Origin: Bacillus pseudomycoides
GTDB taxonomy: Bacteria > Bacillota > Bacilli > Bacillales > Bacillaceae_G
Reading direction: 5' to 3'
DNA: 42,949 bases
NCBI RefSeq assembly: GCF_002551005.1
Contig: NZ_NVOY01000009.1
Coordinates: 212,393 to 255,341, forward strand
Part shown: piece by piece, positions 32,704 through 40,554 of the stretch
Position numbering within the stretch: the first letter of the stretch is position 1
How the letters are laid out: each line of letters starts with the position of its first letter
Program-made: the position numbers and the translations under genes
Notes under the pieces: generated by a model
Seen by the model: the letters and a program-made list of their open reading frames with translations, nothing else
The model's database searches: none
What the model was told of the DNA's origin: nothing

Positions 32704-33006
32704 GTGATATTAGAAGCAGCAATGCTCCCAGTAAAGCTAGGAATGGAAAGTGAATTTGAACATGCCTTTCAAGAGGCTTCTTACATTATTTCTTCTATGA
32801 AAGGTTACCGTGGTCATACACTTCATAAATGTGTAGAAACCCAGGGGAAATATCTTCTATTAGTGAATTGGGAGACCTTGGAGGATCATACGGAGGGATT
32901 TCGAAAATCGAGTGAGTATGAAGAATGGAAGAAGAGATTACACCACTTTTATGAGCCGTTTCCAATTGTAGAACATTTTCAGTATGTGGAAAGAGATAGG
33001 ATTTAA
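32704..33006 (+). CDS. Antibiotic biosynthesis monooxygenase (ABM)-fold protein
   Basis: 100 residues, ferredoxin-like dimeric alpha-beta barrel: LEAAMLPVKLGMESEFEHAF, YIISSMKGYRGHTLHKCVET, LLLVNWETLEDHTEGFRKSS and EEWKKRLHHFYEPFPIVEHF. Members include quinone oxidases, haem-degrading enzymes and many of unknown function. The start is most likely GTG at 32704, 9 nt behind TTAGGAG (GTG at 32701 is also possible); the ATG at 32695 abuts the ribosome site and is unlikely. Confidence 0.83.
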   Translation: MILEAAMLPVKLGMESEFEHAFQEASYIISSMKGYRGHTLHKCVETQGKYLLLVNWETLEDHTEGFRKSSEYEEWKKRLHHFYEPFPIVEHFQYVERDRI

Positions 33007-33015
33007 CTTTAATAT

Positions 33016-33071
33016 AATGAAACTGCCATCAGTAGGAATGAAGATATTCTATGCTGATGGCAATTTCATTT
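33016..33071. terminator. Bidirectional terminator, related to the leader element
   Basis: A long stem (AATGAAACTGCCATCAG / CTGATGGCAATTTCATT) with U-runs on both strands between convergent genes. The left arm resembles the first part of the GGG-CCC-GGG leader element (AGTGAAACTTCCATCAG). Confidence 0.85.
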
Positions 33072-33856
33072 TAACGATACATCGTCCAAATTCCAATATC
33101 CTCAAAACCTAAACGCTTATAAATTCGTCCAGCATCAGGATTGCTGTAAAATAAACAAAGTGTTCTTCCTTCCGCGATAAAATCTAGAATCATTTTACTT
33201 ACGATTTGCGAAGCATATCCTTTTCCGCGATGGTTTGGGTGTGTACATACACCAACAACCATAGCAGATAACGAGTTTTCAGCAGATGTGGACGCACATG
33301 CGAGGATTTCACCATTTTTCTCTATGTAATATGTCCGGCCTGTGTTTGTTTCAATTGCTTGGCGAAGGAGTTTCCCGCTATTGTCTGCCAACGCAAATTC
33401 AGTAATTTGTTTTCGTAAATACATAATACGATCTACGTCCAAGACAGTTGCTATTTTTATACCCTCTTTGTTTGTATCTTTGACTAATTGTTTTAAAGTT
33501 GTACATTCGCAAAAATATGTCTGCAGTTTTTTACCAAGCTTTAAGTTCGTGAAATGTTCAAACTGTTCGACAATCTCTGATTTTCCAGAGAGTTTAATAA
33601 GGTCATAGTTATTCAATTGATGAGTAAACACCTCTGGCTGAAACGAATCTTGAGCATAAGCAATAAAGGAATCATGGAAACGCAATAAGACAGCGTGTAA
33701 TTCATTTTCTATCGTAAATTGTCCCCATAGTTCTTGAAAATCTTGATCATATCCAAATGCCTCAATATCACCGATTAAGAATAGGTTAAATGCAGCTTCT
33801 TTCTTTAAAAAAGTAATTACCTGTTCATGATCATGTTTTGTTAATTTGCGAATCAT
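33071..33856 (-). CDS. GNAT acetyltransferase, two-part
   Basis: 261 residues. The C-terminal half holds the active GNAT core, MVVGVCTHPNHRGKGYASQI (acetyl-CoA loop HRGKGYA) and LCLFYSNPDAGRIYKRLGFE. The N-terminal half is a degenerate GNAT-like domain (about residues 1-120), a double layout known from several Bacillus acetyltransferases. AAGGGAGC lies upstream of the ATG. It is a single gene on the minus strand. The substrate is unknown. Confidence 0.87.
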   Translation of the reverse strand: MIRKLTKHDHEQVITFLKKEAAFNLFLIGDIEAFGYDQDFQELWGQFTIENELHAVLLRFHDSFIAYAQDSFQPEVFTHQLNNYDLIKLSGKSEIVEQFEHFTNLKLGKKLQTYFCECTTLKQLVKDTNKEGIKIATVLDVDRIMYLRKQITEFALADNSGKLLRQAIETNTGRTYYIEKNGEILACASTSAENSLSAMVVGVCTHPNHRGKGYASQIVSKMILDFIAEGRTLCLFYSNPDAGRIYKRLGFEDIGIWTMYR

Positions 33857-33985
33857 GTTTGCTCCCTTCTTTTTTGTATTTTCTAAATATTAGTACGTGT
33901 TATTTTGAAAATCAACAAAAATTTATGTTTAGTTCACAATGTTTAGGAAAAACTAGGAAGGATATGAAAAAGGAGGTTATGAACG

Positions 33986-34411
33986 GTGGATCATCCAATT
34001 CAAGGGCTGATGAAAGCAGCGATGGAGAATTTGAAAGAAATGGTTGATGTAAATACAATTGTCGGTGAGCCTGTTCAAACAGCTGATGGCGGCATTGTAT
34101 TAACTGTTTCAAAGGTAGCATTTGGCTTTGGGGCAGGTGGATCAGATTTTTCCACAAATGATGTACAAAAGGTACAAACTCAACCAGCATTTGGTGGAGG
34201 TAGTGCTGGTGGAGTTTCTATTACACCGGTTGCTTTTCTTGTTGTAAATAAAGATGGTGTAAATATTCTTCATTTACAAAATGCAACGCATCTGGCAGAG
34301 AAAGTAATTGAACTTGCACCGCAAACCATTGATAAAATTCAGTCGATGTTTCAAAATAATAAAAAGCAAGATCATTCACATTATCCAAAAAATCCAGATG
34401 AAATCGCATAA
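33986..34411 (+). CDS. GerW (YtfJ)-family sporulation protein
   Basis: 141 residues with a GTG start 9 nt behind AGGAGG. The family hallmarks are clear: MKAAMENLKEMVDVNTIVGE, then GGIVLTVSKVAFGFGAGGSD, a Gly-rich loop (AFGGGSAGGVSITPVAFLVV) and a charged tail ending in KNPDEIA. B. subtilis GerW/YtfJ is a sporulation protein needed for normal germination response. The protein lacks a signal peptide, so it is likely located inside the spore. It is a single-gene unit with its own strong terminator. Confidence 0.9.
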   Translation: MDHPIQGLMKAAMENLKEMVDVNTIVGEPVQTADGGIVLTVSKVAFGFGAGGSDFSTNDVQKVQTQPAFGGGSAGGVSITPVAFLVVNKDGVNILHLQNATHLAEKVIELAPQTIDKIQSMFQNNKKQDHSHYPKNPDEIA

Positions 34412-34442
34412 AAAATGCCTGTTTTTAAACAGGCATTTTTTC
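34410..34442 (+). terminator. Terminator of the GerW-family gene
   Basis: AAAAAATGCCTG TTTTTAAA CAGGCATTTTTT. Confidence 0.93.
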
Positions 34443-34572
34443 TTGTAATGGAGATGTAATAAAACTCATAAAAATGTAAATAGTTTTTATAGTTTTTTCT
34501 ATATTTCTAAAAATTTTCGTGATAAAATATCCTATAGTATTGAAACATATAAAACAAAGGTGGCTAGGTGCT

Positions 34573-35349
34573 TTGTCTGGAGGATCTGACCAAATCAAAA
34601 ATATGATTTATATTAATGGTAATCGTCGCAATCATTGTTTTATCACGTCTGGAATTACGTTTGAGGAGTTTGCAAGTAATATTCCTTCACCGCTTCATCA
34701 AATGTTGCTTTTAAAGCATAGTTTTGAATGGACGGATTTTCATTATCATACTTTATTCGAATATGTAGAAGAAGAGAATATTCATAAATTAATTTCAGCA
34801 AATGTCGAGGAGTTTGAGGAATTTTGCTGGATTGATTTTGATGATGTAAATGACTTGGATGAATTGGAGCCAAAAGAAATTGCAGAATTGCTTTATTTGG
34901 CACACAAAAAAGAACCACTTGGGAAGCCTTTTTTCCCGCTTCTGAAAAATAGATTTGTTTATCTTTCTCATGATGATGGCTGGTATAATAAAGTATATTA
35001 CCGAAGAATGCAGGACTTTGTAGGCATGCTTAGTAAGGTAATTCCTTATAAACTTGGCTCATTTGGAAAAAAACGATTTGCATTCTTTCAAAAATCGAAA
35101 ATTTATCCAGCAATTTCAAAAGAGGTTATTCTTGAACTTCTGCCATTTATGGAAGATGGCTTATACTTAGACTTAGCAGGGAAAATAGAATCAAGACGCG
35201 GTTTAGAGATTCCTGTTTATGTCATCGGTTCTTATGAAAGTACGGATGAAGTTTTAGATGGGTTAGAAGATTTGAAAAGTGAAGCTTCTAAAACAGGATG
35301 GCTTATCTTTGAGAAGAAAGAACAAGAGTGGCAGTGGATAATGGATTAA
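34573..35349 (+). CDS. Hypothetical cytosolic protein, probable TTG start
   Basis: 258 residues from TTG at 34573, which lies 9 nt behind AAAGGTGG. The frame is also open upstream to a GTG at 34519, but that codon has no ribosome site and lies in an AT-rich stretch that looks like promoter DNA. The protein is soluble, acidic in the middle (FEEFCWIDFDDVNDLDELEP) and aromatic-rich, with no motif I recognise. It is followed directly by a terminator. I do not know the family. Confidence 0.65.
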   Translation: MSGGSDQIKNMIYINGNRRNHCFITSGITFEEFASNIPSPLHQMLLLKHSFEWTDFHYHTLFEYVEEENIHKLISANVEEFEEFCWIDFDDVNDLDELEPKEIAELLYLAHKKEPLGKPFFPLLKNRFVYLSHDDGWYNKVYYRRMQDFVGMLSKVIPYKLGSFGKKRFAFFQKSKIYPAISKEVILELLPFMEDGLYLDLAGKIESRRGLEIPVYVIGSYESTDEVLDGLEDLKSEASKTGWLIFEKKEQEWQWIMD

Positions 35350-35352
35350 GAG

Positions 35353-35388
35353 AACTTGACGATATGAGTCAAGTTTTCTTTCTTTTTT
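35353..35388 (+). terminator. Terminator between two small transcription units
   Basis: AACTTGAC GATATGA GTCAAGTT followed by TTCTTTCTTTTTT. It runs into the ribosome binding site of the next gene, so the next gene may be read partly by readthrough. Confidence 0.75.
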
Positions 35389-35402
35389 GGAAAGGAGACA
35401 AG

Positions 35403-35723
35403 ATGGAGAAGAATTTTATAATAATAGGTATTAGTAGTATTATACTTGTCGCAATTATGCTATTAACATGCCCAAAAGAAGCAGACTTTCAAAAGCACTT
35501 AGAAGACAAATATTCAATTGTGTGTAATGAAGTGGATTTTAATTGTACGCAGAAAAAAGAACAAAAGGAAGAGAAATTGGAGTTTGTAAGTAAGGATGTT
35601 CGAAACGGTGTATTTTTTATAAAGATAGAGCAAACGTTTCAAACAGAAACAGAGAAAAAGAAGACGTATAGCGCTATTGGAGTATTGGGCATGTTTCTCT
35701 TTTCCTCTGAAAAGACTTTCTAA
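35403..35723 (+). CDS. Small membrane-anchored or secreted protein
   Basis: 106 residues from the ATG at 35403 (AAAGGAG upstream). One N-terminal membrane segment (residues 4-21) is followed by TCPKEADFQKHLEDKYSIVC and a charged external domain with two further Cys. The shape recalls DUF4359-like proteins (short anchor then 'T.P.e.dy..yl'), a weak resemblance. The ending SAIGVLGMFLFSSEKTF is mildly hydrophobic. A longer frame from 35328 overlaps the preceding gene. Confidence 0.55.
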   Translation: MEKNFIIIGISSIILVAIMLLTCPKEADFQKHLEDKYSIVCNEVDFNCTQKKEQKEEKLEFVSKDVRNGVFFIKIEQTFQTETEKKKTYSAIGVLGMFLFSSEKTF

Positions 35724-35742
35724 TCTAGAAGGTCTTTTTTTT
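35710..35742 (+). terminator. Terminator of the small membrane-protein gene
   Basis: AAAGACTTTC TAATCTA GAAGGTCTTTTTTTT. It starts inside the last codons of the gene. Confidence 0.85.
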
Positions 35743-35792
35743 GTACTCTCTTTCATATAGTTAGGATAAGACAAGCTTAAGGGGGAGTTATA

Positions 35793-36002
35793 TTGAACAA
35801 GATTTGCATGATTTGCGGGGGAGAAGACTTTTTTTCGTCCACCTTATATGCTCGTACAAAACAAGACTGGGCATATGCACCGAATATATATCGCTTTGAA
35901 AAAGTATTCATTGAACAGCGAAATGAGGAGAACTATCCAGTGTTTCAAGAAATTACTGCCTATCATTGTAGCAACTGCGGTTATGTGATGTTATTTCGTT
36001 AA
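35793..36002 (+). CDS. Small zinc-ribbon protein
   Basis: 69 residues from TTG with AAGGGGGAG upstream. Two CxxC pairs (CMICGGEDFF at the start and HCSNCGYVMLF at the end) should hold one zinc ion in a zinc-ribbon fold. The middle is aromatic and charged. Such small ribbons act as nucleic-acid or protein binders. No partner is evident. A possible weak terminator follows at about 36016-36047. Confidence 0.7.
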   Translation: MNKICMICGGEDFFSSTLYARTKQDWAYAPNIYRFEKVFIEQRNEENYPVFQEITAYHCSNCGYVMLFR

Positions 36003-36015
36003 TAAGCACCTCGCA

Positions 36016-36047
36016 CAAAGGGATGTAACAATAGCTGCATCCCTTAT
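36016..36047. terminator. Hairpin after the zinc-ribbon gene
   Basis: CACAAAGGGATG / CATCCCTTATGTG, without a good U-run. Confidence 0.45.
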
Positions 36048-36127
36048 GTGTGACAAAGTAAATCTTTCATGAAATTGCAAAGAGATAGGTGAAGTTTTTT
36101 CGTTAGTTGGAAAGAGTATATAAGAGT

Positions 36128-36689
36128 TTAAGAGATAAAAAGTTTAGGTCCGTCGTCAGAAAGTTGTTGCTTTTTGTTGAAACTTTTGGAAGACTCTTCT
36201 ATTTGATCGCTATCCATTCCGCTGTTGAACGCTAATGAACCCTTAGCACCACCAACTGAAAATTGTTGTTTTGTGTTAGAACTTTCAATTGCAGAGTTTG
36301 TGCCACTTGCACTGTATGTGCCACCGCCGCTCGCTACTTGAGTCGCTGAAGAGGTGGATTCAGTTTCGCTCTCTTCATGAGTAAGGTGAATTTGATTATT
36401 AAGAACAATAACAATTTCATTTTCATCGCAGCATTTTTTACCTTTTTCATGTGGTTCGCGCTGCTTACCTTCCATACCTTCATTTTTTGCTGTTCCTTCT
36501 GCACCAACACTTTCTTGTTGCTCAGTGTTTGATGAATCCAGCGCCGCTTGCGATTTGTGTAGTATTTGGTGCATTGGTAAATTGGTTGTTAATTACAACA
36601 ACAATTTTCGTTTTCTCATCTACTGGTCGTTCAACCTTCGTTTTCTTTCCATCTATTTCGACGGAGATAGCTACTTTTTCATTTTCCAA
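36128..36689 (-). pseudogene. Frameshifted two-repeat protein, family unknown
   Basis: The gene starts at TTG 36689 (AAGGAGT upstream) with MENEKVAISVEIDGKKTKVE, runs to a stop at 36522 and continues in another frame to 36128. The joined product has two similar units: KIVVVINNQ...TQIASG...LDSSNTEQQESVGA and EIVIVLNNQ...TQVASGGG...IESSNTKQQFSVGG. In the first unit about 11 residues between 'ASG' and 'SSNT' are missing and the frame changes at that point (about 36540-36555). This fits an out-of-frame deletion rather than a sequencing slip. It is Ser/Gly/Gln rich in the loops, with no membrane segment. Confidence 0.65.
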
Positions 36690-36795
36690 ATGATTATAAC
36701 ACTCCTTTTTAATGCATTATATGTATATAAGTATATTCGGATATTGGAAAACTACCAGATTAACAATAAATTGGAAGGGTTAATCTGTATACGAG

Positions 36796-36826
36796 AAAAA
36801 GGAGTGAATCTGCCACTCCTTTTTTT
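36796..36826 (-). terminator. Terminator of the small membrane-protein gene at 36869
   Basis: AAAAAGGAGTG / CACTCCTTTTT. Used on the minus strand; the plus strand has a longer U-run but no gene ends there. Confidence 0.65.
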
Positions 36827-36868
36827 GATGTATAAATTTTTGTGTCATAGTTTGTATAAATAGTGTTT

Positions 36869-37207
36869 TTAAAGTGCTGATAAGAAGAATGGATATAATA
36901 AACTAAACAGTAAAGAAAATCCCCCAAAGCCTATAGCTGTATATCCGAGTGTTTTTGCTTCGTAATGAACAGCAAGAAGTCCAGTTAAAATGGAAAGGGA
37001 TCCAAGTGTAATGGGATAGAAAGCAATTGAAAATAAAGAGAGAAATAATGCAACGTATCCAACAATTACACCGATGTCTGTCCGTTCTGCTTCTTTGTGA
37101 ATTTCTTTACGACGACGTCTAATTGGAAGTCGCTGAGGGGTAATTTCAACCGCATATTCTTCTTGTTTTTCTCCGCTTTTTAGATGATGTGTTCGTTTTT
37201 TCGGCAA
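36869..37207 (-). CDS. Small membrane protein with a basic N-terminal tail
   Basis: 112 residues from TTG (GAGAGGGAC upstream). The first 45 residues are strongly basic and soluble (KKRTHHLKSGEKQ, PIRRRRKEIHKEAE), followed by two to three membrane segments (GVIVGYVALFLSLFSIAFYP, TLGSLSILTGLLAVHYEAKT, FGGFSLLFSLLYPFFL). This layout is seen in small Bacillus membrane proteins of unknown role. It is a single gene. Confidence 0.65.
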   Translation of the reverse strand: MPKKRTHHLKSGEKQEEYAVEITPQRLPIRRRRKEIHKEAERTDIGVIVGYVALFLSLFSIAFYPITLGSLSILTGLLAVHYEAKTLGYTAIGFGGFSLLFSLLYPFFLSAL

Positions 37208-37417
37208 GGAATGTCCCTCTCTTTCGAATTAGGGTATGCTTAGTATTTTTTATTTGATAGGAAAACATGCGTATGATTTATATACAACCAAAGAAAAAAG
37301 TGGAGAAATAATGATCTGTTGCTATAATATCCATCTCTTCTTAAGAATAAACAGGAAAAATGTAAAATGATGTAGAATGACTTTTACGTAGATGTAAAAT
37401 GGAAAGGCGGGAGATGA

Positions 37418-38098
37418 ATGACGAAGTTTAATTGGCATGAAGCAGCACAGCAAAAATGGGATGATAATGCGGATTTTTGGAATCAGAACAGTCAAGAAAT
37501 GTGGGATAATGGAAGCCGCAGTACAATTATTCCGTTTTTCCAAAAATATATACGAAGTGGAGAAACAGTTCTTGATGTAGGGTGCGGGGATGGATATGGT
37601 ACATACAAACTAAGTAAGGCTGGTTATAAAGCTTGTGGTGTCGACTTATCGGAGCAAATGATTGAAAAAGGGAAAAAGCGAGGTGAACATTCTCATTTAT
37701 CGTTTATTGTGGGCGATCTTACTTCATTGCCCTTTCAAGATGAGGAGTTTGCATCTGTTTTAGCGGTAAATTCATTAGAATGGACCGAAGCACCTCTTCA
37801 AGCGTTGCAAGAAATAAAACGAGTGTTAAGAAAAGAAGGTTATGCCTGTATTGCTATTTTAGGACCAACTGCAAAACCCCGTGAGAATAGCTATCCGCGG
37901 TTGTATGGGAAAAATGTCATTTGTAACACAATGATGCCATGGGAGTTTCAAAAACTTGCACAGGAGCAAGGGTTATATTTGATTGATGGAATGGGAGTAT
38001 ATAAACGTGGAGTAAATGAAAAGATGATTGGACAACTTCCGCTTGAATTGCAGCAATCTTTAACATTTATGTGGGTATTTATGTTTCAAAAGAAGTAA
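37418..38098 (+). CDS. Class I SAM-dependent methyltransferase
   Basis: 226 residues. The Rossmann methyltransferase motifs are present: motif I VLDVGCGDGYGTYKL, the acidic residue after beta2 CGVDLSEQMIEKG, motif II FIVGDLTSLPFQDEEFASVL and the post-motif LQEIKRVLRKEGYACIAI. It belongs to the UbiE/type-11 group that methylates small molecules. The acceptor is unknown. GGCGGGAG lies before the ATG. It is a single gene upstream of fhs in the same direction. Confidence 0.9.
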   Translation: MTKFNWHEAAQQKWDDNADFWNQNSQEMWDNGSRSTIIPFFQKYIRSGETVLDVGCGDGYGTYKLSKAGYKACGVDLSEQMIEKGKKRGEHSHLSFIVGDLTSLPFQDEEFASVLAVNSLEWTEAPLQALQEIKRVLRKEGYACIAILGPTAKPRENSYPRLYGKNVICNTMMPWEFQKLAQEQGLYLIDGMGVYKRGVNEKMIGQLPLELQQSLTFMWVFMFQKK

Positions 38099-38228
38099 CT
38101 TCTCTTGCTAAAAACCGGTAGTAAATCTGCATTTATTGAAGTTTTACTTTATAGTTGGATTATAAGTGCAGAAAATACAAAAAACTGATACAATATTTTT
38201 AGAAACAATTAAAGGGGGATTAGGGAAT

Positions 38229-39917
38229 ATGACAGCAACAACTACAGTAAAATCTGACATTGAAATTGCGCAAGAAGCAAGTATGAAGAAAATTCAAGAG
38301 ATTGCAGCAGAATTAAACATTTTAGAAGAAGAATTAGAGCCGTACGGTCATTATAAAGGGAAGTTATCTCTTGATATTTTTAAGCGCTTACAAGGCGGAA
38401 AAGATGGAAAAGTTGTACTAGTTACAGCAATCAACCCTACTCCAGCAGGGGAAGGAAAATCAACGGTAACAGTTGGTTTAGGACAAGCGTTTAATAAAAT
38501 TGGTAAAAAAGCAGTGATTGCGCTTCGTGAACCATCTCTTGGACCAACTATGGGATTAAAAGGCGGTGCAGCAGGCGGAGGTTACTCGCAAGTTGTACCA
38601 ATGGAAGATATTAACCTTCACTTTACAGGTGACATTCATGCGATTACAACAGCAAATAATGCACTTGCAGCATTTATTGACAACCACATTCAACAGGGAA
38701 ATGATCTGCGCATTGATACGCGTAAAATCGTATGGAAACGTTGTATAGATTTAAACGATCGTGCACTTCGTAATGTTGTAATCGGCCTTGGCGGACCAGT
38801 ACAAGGTGTACCGCGTGAAGACGGCTTTGATATTACAGTTGCATCTGAAATTATGGCTGTATTCTGTTTAGCGACAGATGTACAGGATTTAAAAGGACGT
38901 TTAGCTCGCATTGTTGTTGCTTATAACATGGATAATGAACCTGTAACAGTAAAAGATTTAGGTGTAGAAGGTGCGTTAACACTATTATTGAAAGATGCGT
39001 TAAAGCCAAATTTAGTACAAACGTTAGAAAATACACCAGCAATCATTCATGGCGGCCCATTTGCTAACATTGCACACGGTTGTAACAGTGTAATCGCAAC
39101 GACAATGGCAGCAAAACTTGGTGATTATGTGATTACGGAATCTGGTTTTGGTGCCGATTTAGGTGCTGAGAAATTCTTAGATATTAAAGCACGTGCAGCA
39201 GGTATTAAACCAGAAGCAGTTGTTATTGTTGCAACAATTCGTGCTCTTAAAATGCACGGCGGCGTAGCGAAAGACGGATTAAAAGAAGAGAATGTTGATG
39301 CGTTAGCAAAAGGTATGGAAAACTTACAAAAACACGTTGAAACAATTCAAGCGTTCGGTGTTCCATTTGTTATCGCAATTAACAAATTCATTACAGATAC
39401 AGATAAAGAAGTTGCATACTTACAAGAGTGGTGCAATGAGCGCGGTTACGAAGTATCTTTAACAGAAGTATGGGAAAAAGGTGGCCAAGGCGGTGTTGAC
39501 CTGGCAGAGAAAGTATTAAAAGTAATCGAAAAAGGTGAGAATACATACGCGCCTTTATATGATTTAGAGCTTCCATTAGAAGAGAAAATTCGTACAATTG
39601 CTCAAAAAGTATACGGTGCAAAAGATATTGAATTTGCGCCAAAAGCTCGTAAGCAATTAACGCAATTTGCTGAGGAAGGTTGGGGCAACTTACCGATTTG
39701 TATGGCAAAAACACAGTACTCTCTTTCTGATGATGCAACAAAATTAGGACGTCCAACAGACTTTGTTGTAACAATTCGTGAGTTAAAACCATCAATTGGT
39801 GCTGGCTTTATCGTAGCGTTAACTGGAACAATGTTAACAATGCCAGGCCTTCCAAAGAAACCAGCTGCTCTGCAAATGGATGTAAATGAAGATGGAAAAG
39901 CAGTAGGTTTATTCTAA
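38229..39917 (+). CDS. fhs: Formate-tetrahydrofolate ligase
   Basis: 562 residues, full length for Fhs. Visible are the ATP-binding [39 protein letters not shown] and the conserved [13 protein letters not shown], with [20 protein letters not shown] near the end. It makes 10-formyl-THF from formate, THF and ATP in the cytoplasm, feeding purine synthesis and Met-tRNA formylation, and links to the one-carbon pool that metE draws on. The start is the ATG at 38229 with AGGGGGATTAGGG upstream; a longer frame from 38166 is not supported. A TACAAT -10 lies at 38189-38194. Confidence 0.97.
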   Translation: MTATTTVKSDIEIAQEASMKKIQEIAAELNILEEELEPYGHYKGKLSLDIFKRLQGGKDGKVVLVTAINPTPAGEGKSTVTVGLGQAFNKIGKKAVIALREPSLGPTMGLKGGAAGGGYSQVVPMEDINLHFTGDIHAITTANNALAAFIDNHIQQGNDLRIDTRKIVWKRCIDLNDRALRNVVIGLGGPVQGVPREDGFDITVASEIMAVFCLATDVQDLKGRLARIVVAYNMDNEPVTVKDLGVEGALTLLLKDALKPNLVQTLENTPAIIHGGPFANIAHGCNSVIATTMAAKLGDYVITESGFGADLGAEKFLDIKARAAGIKPEAVVIVATIRALKMHGGVAKDGLKEENVDALAKGMENLQKHVETIQAFGVPFVIAINKFITDTDKEVAYLQEWCNERGYEVSLTEVWEKGGQGGVDLAEKVLKVIEKGENTYAPLYDLELPLEEKIRTIAQKVYGAKDIEFAPKARKQLTQFAEEGWGNLPICMAKTQYSLSDDATKLGRPTDFVVTIRELKPSIGAGFIVALTGTMLTMPGLPKKPAALQMDVNEDGKAVGLF

Positions 39918-39966
39918 AAGGTTGTATTTCTTCTCTTTTATCGGTAAACTATACGTACATCATGCG

Positions 39967-39997
39967 GCGCCTTTCGATGGAAAGGCGCTTGTTTTTT
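39967..39997 (+). terminator. Terminator of fhs
   Basis: GCGCCTTTC GATG GAAAGGCGC followed by TTGTTTTTT. It ends directly before the ribosome site of the next gene. Confidence 0.9.
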
Positions 39998-40007
39998 GGA
40001 GGAATAT

Positions 40008-40535
40008 ATGTTTGATCCAACTGCTTTTGAAAATTTAAAAGTTGTCGTTGAAGGAGCTGTATATGATTTTGATTTACATGGTGACATCATTGTAACGAAT
40101 CGAAAAGATATAATGGATTTGGCATCACTTAGTCGTACATATACCATTTTGTTTCAGCTTACAGAATATATAGAGCCATTAGTGGAAGCGACGTTTTTAT
40201 TATCAGTTAATGCAAAGAATTTATCAGGTGAGATATTAGCGGTACCAAATTTTGTTCCTGGTTGTGAAATGAAACTTTTCTTTGAATTTCCTATTGGGTA
40301 TCCAGAAAAAGATTGCCAAGAAATCGAAGCGTTGCTACAATCCATATGGGGAAAAGAACGAATGATTACGCAGCAAATTTCATACGAATATAATAAGCAA
40401 GCGATTTCATATCATAATAAAGTAGGCATCTTATTTCAAAAAGCGATTACAGAAGACCATGTCGATGACTTAATAATTGTTATTTCTCATATGATAGAAA
40501 CGATGCGGATAATACAACAATTTCTTCAAAAATAG
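40008..40535 (+). CDS. Hypothetical protein, cytosolic
   Basis: 175 residues from the ATG at 40008 with TTGGAGGAA upstream. No signal or membrane segment. It begins FDPTAFENLKVVVEGAVYDF and has a helical C-terminus (DLIIVISHMIETMRIIQQFL). I do not recognise the family. It lies 19 bp upstream of the helicase gene and is probably read together with it, so a link to RNA or ribosome work is possible but speculative. Confidence 0.65.
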   Translation: MFDPTAFENLKVVVEGAVYDFDLHGDIIVTNRKDIMDLASLSRTYTILFQLTEYIEPLVEATFLLSVNAKNLSGEILAVPNFVPGCEMKLFFEFPIGYPEKDCQEIEALLQSIWGKERMITQQISYEYNKQAISYHNKVGILFQKAITEDHVDDLIIVISHMIETMRIIQQFLQK

Positions 40536-40554
40536 AGATAAAGGAGAAAAAGAA

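Noticed and set aside
38690-39795. Long minus-strand frames opposite fhs
   Set aside because: Antisense shadows of a highly conserved gene with strong codon bias.
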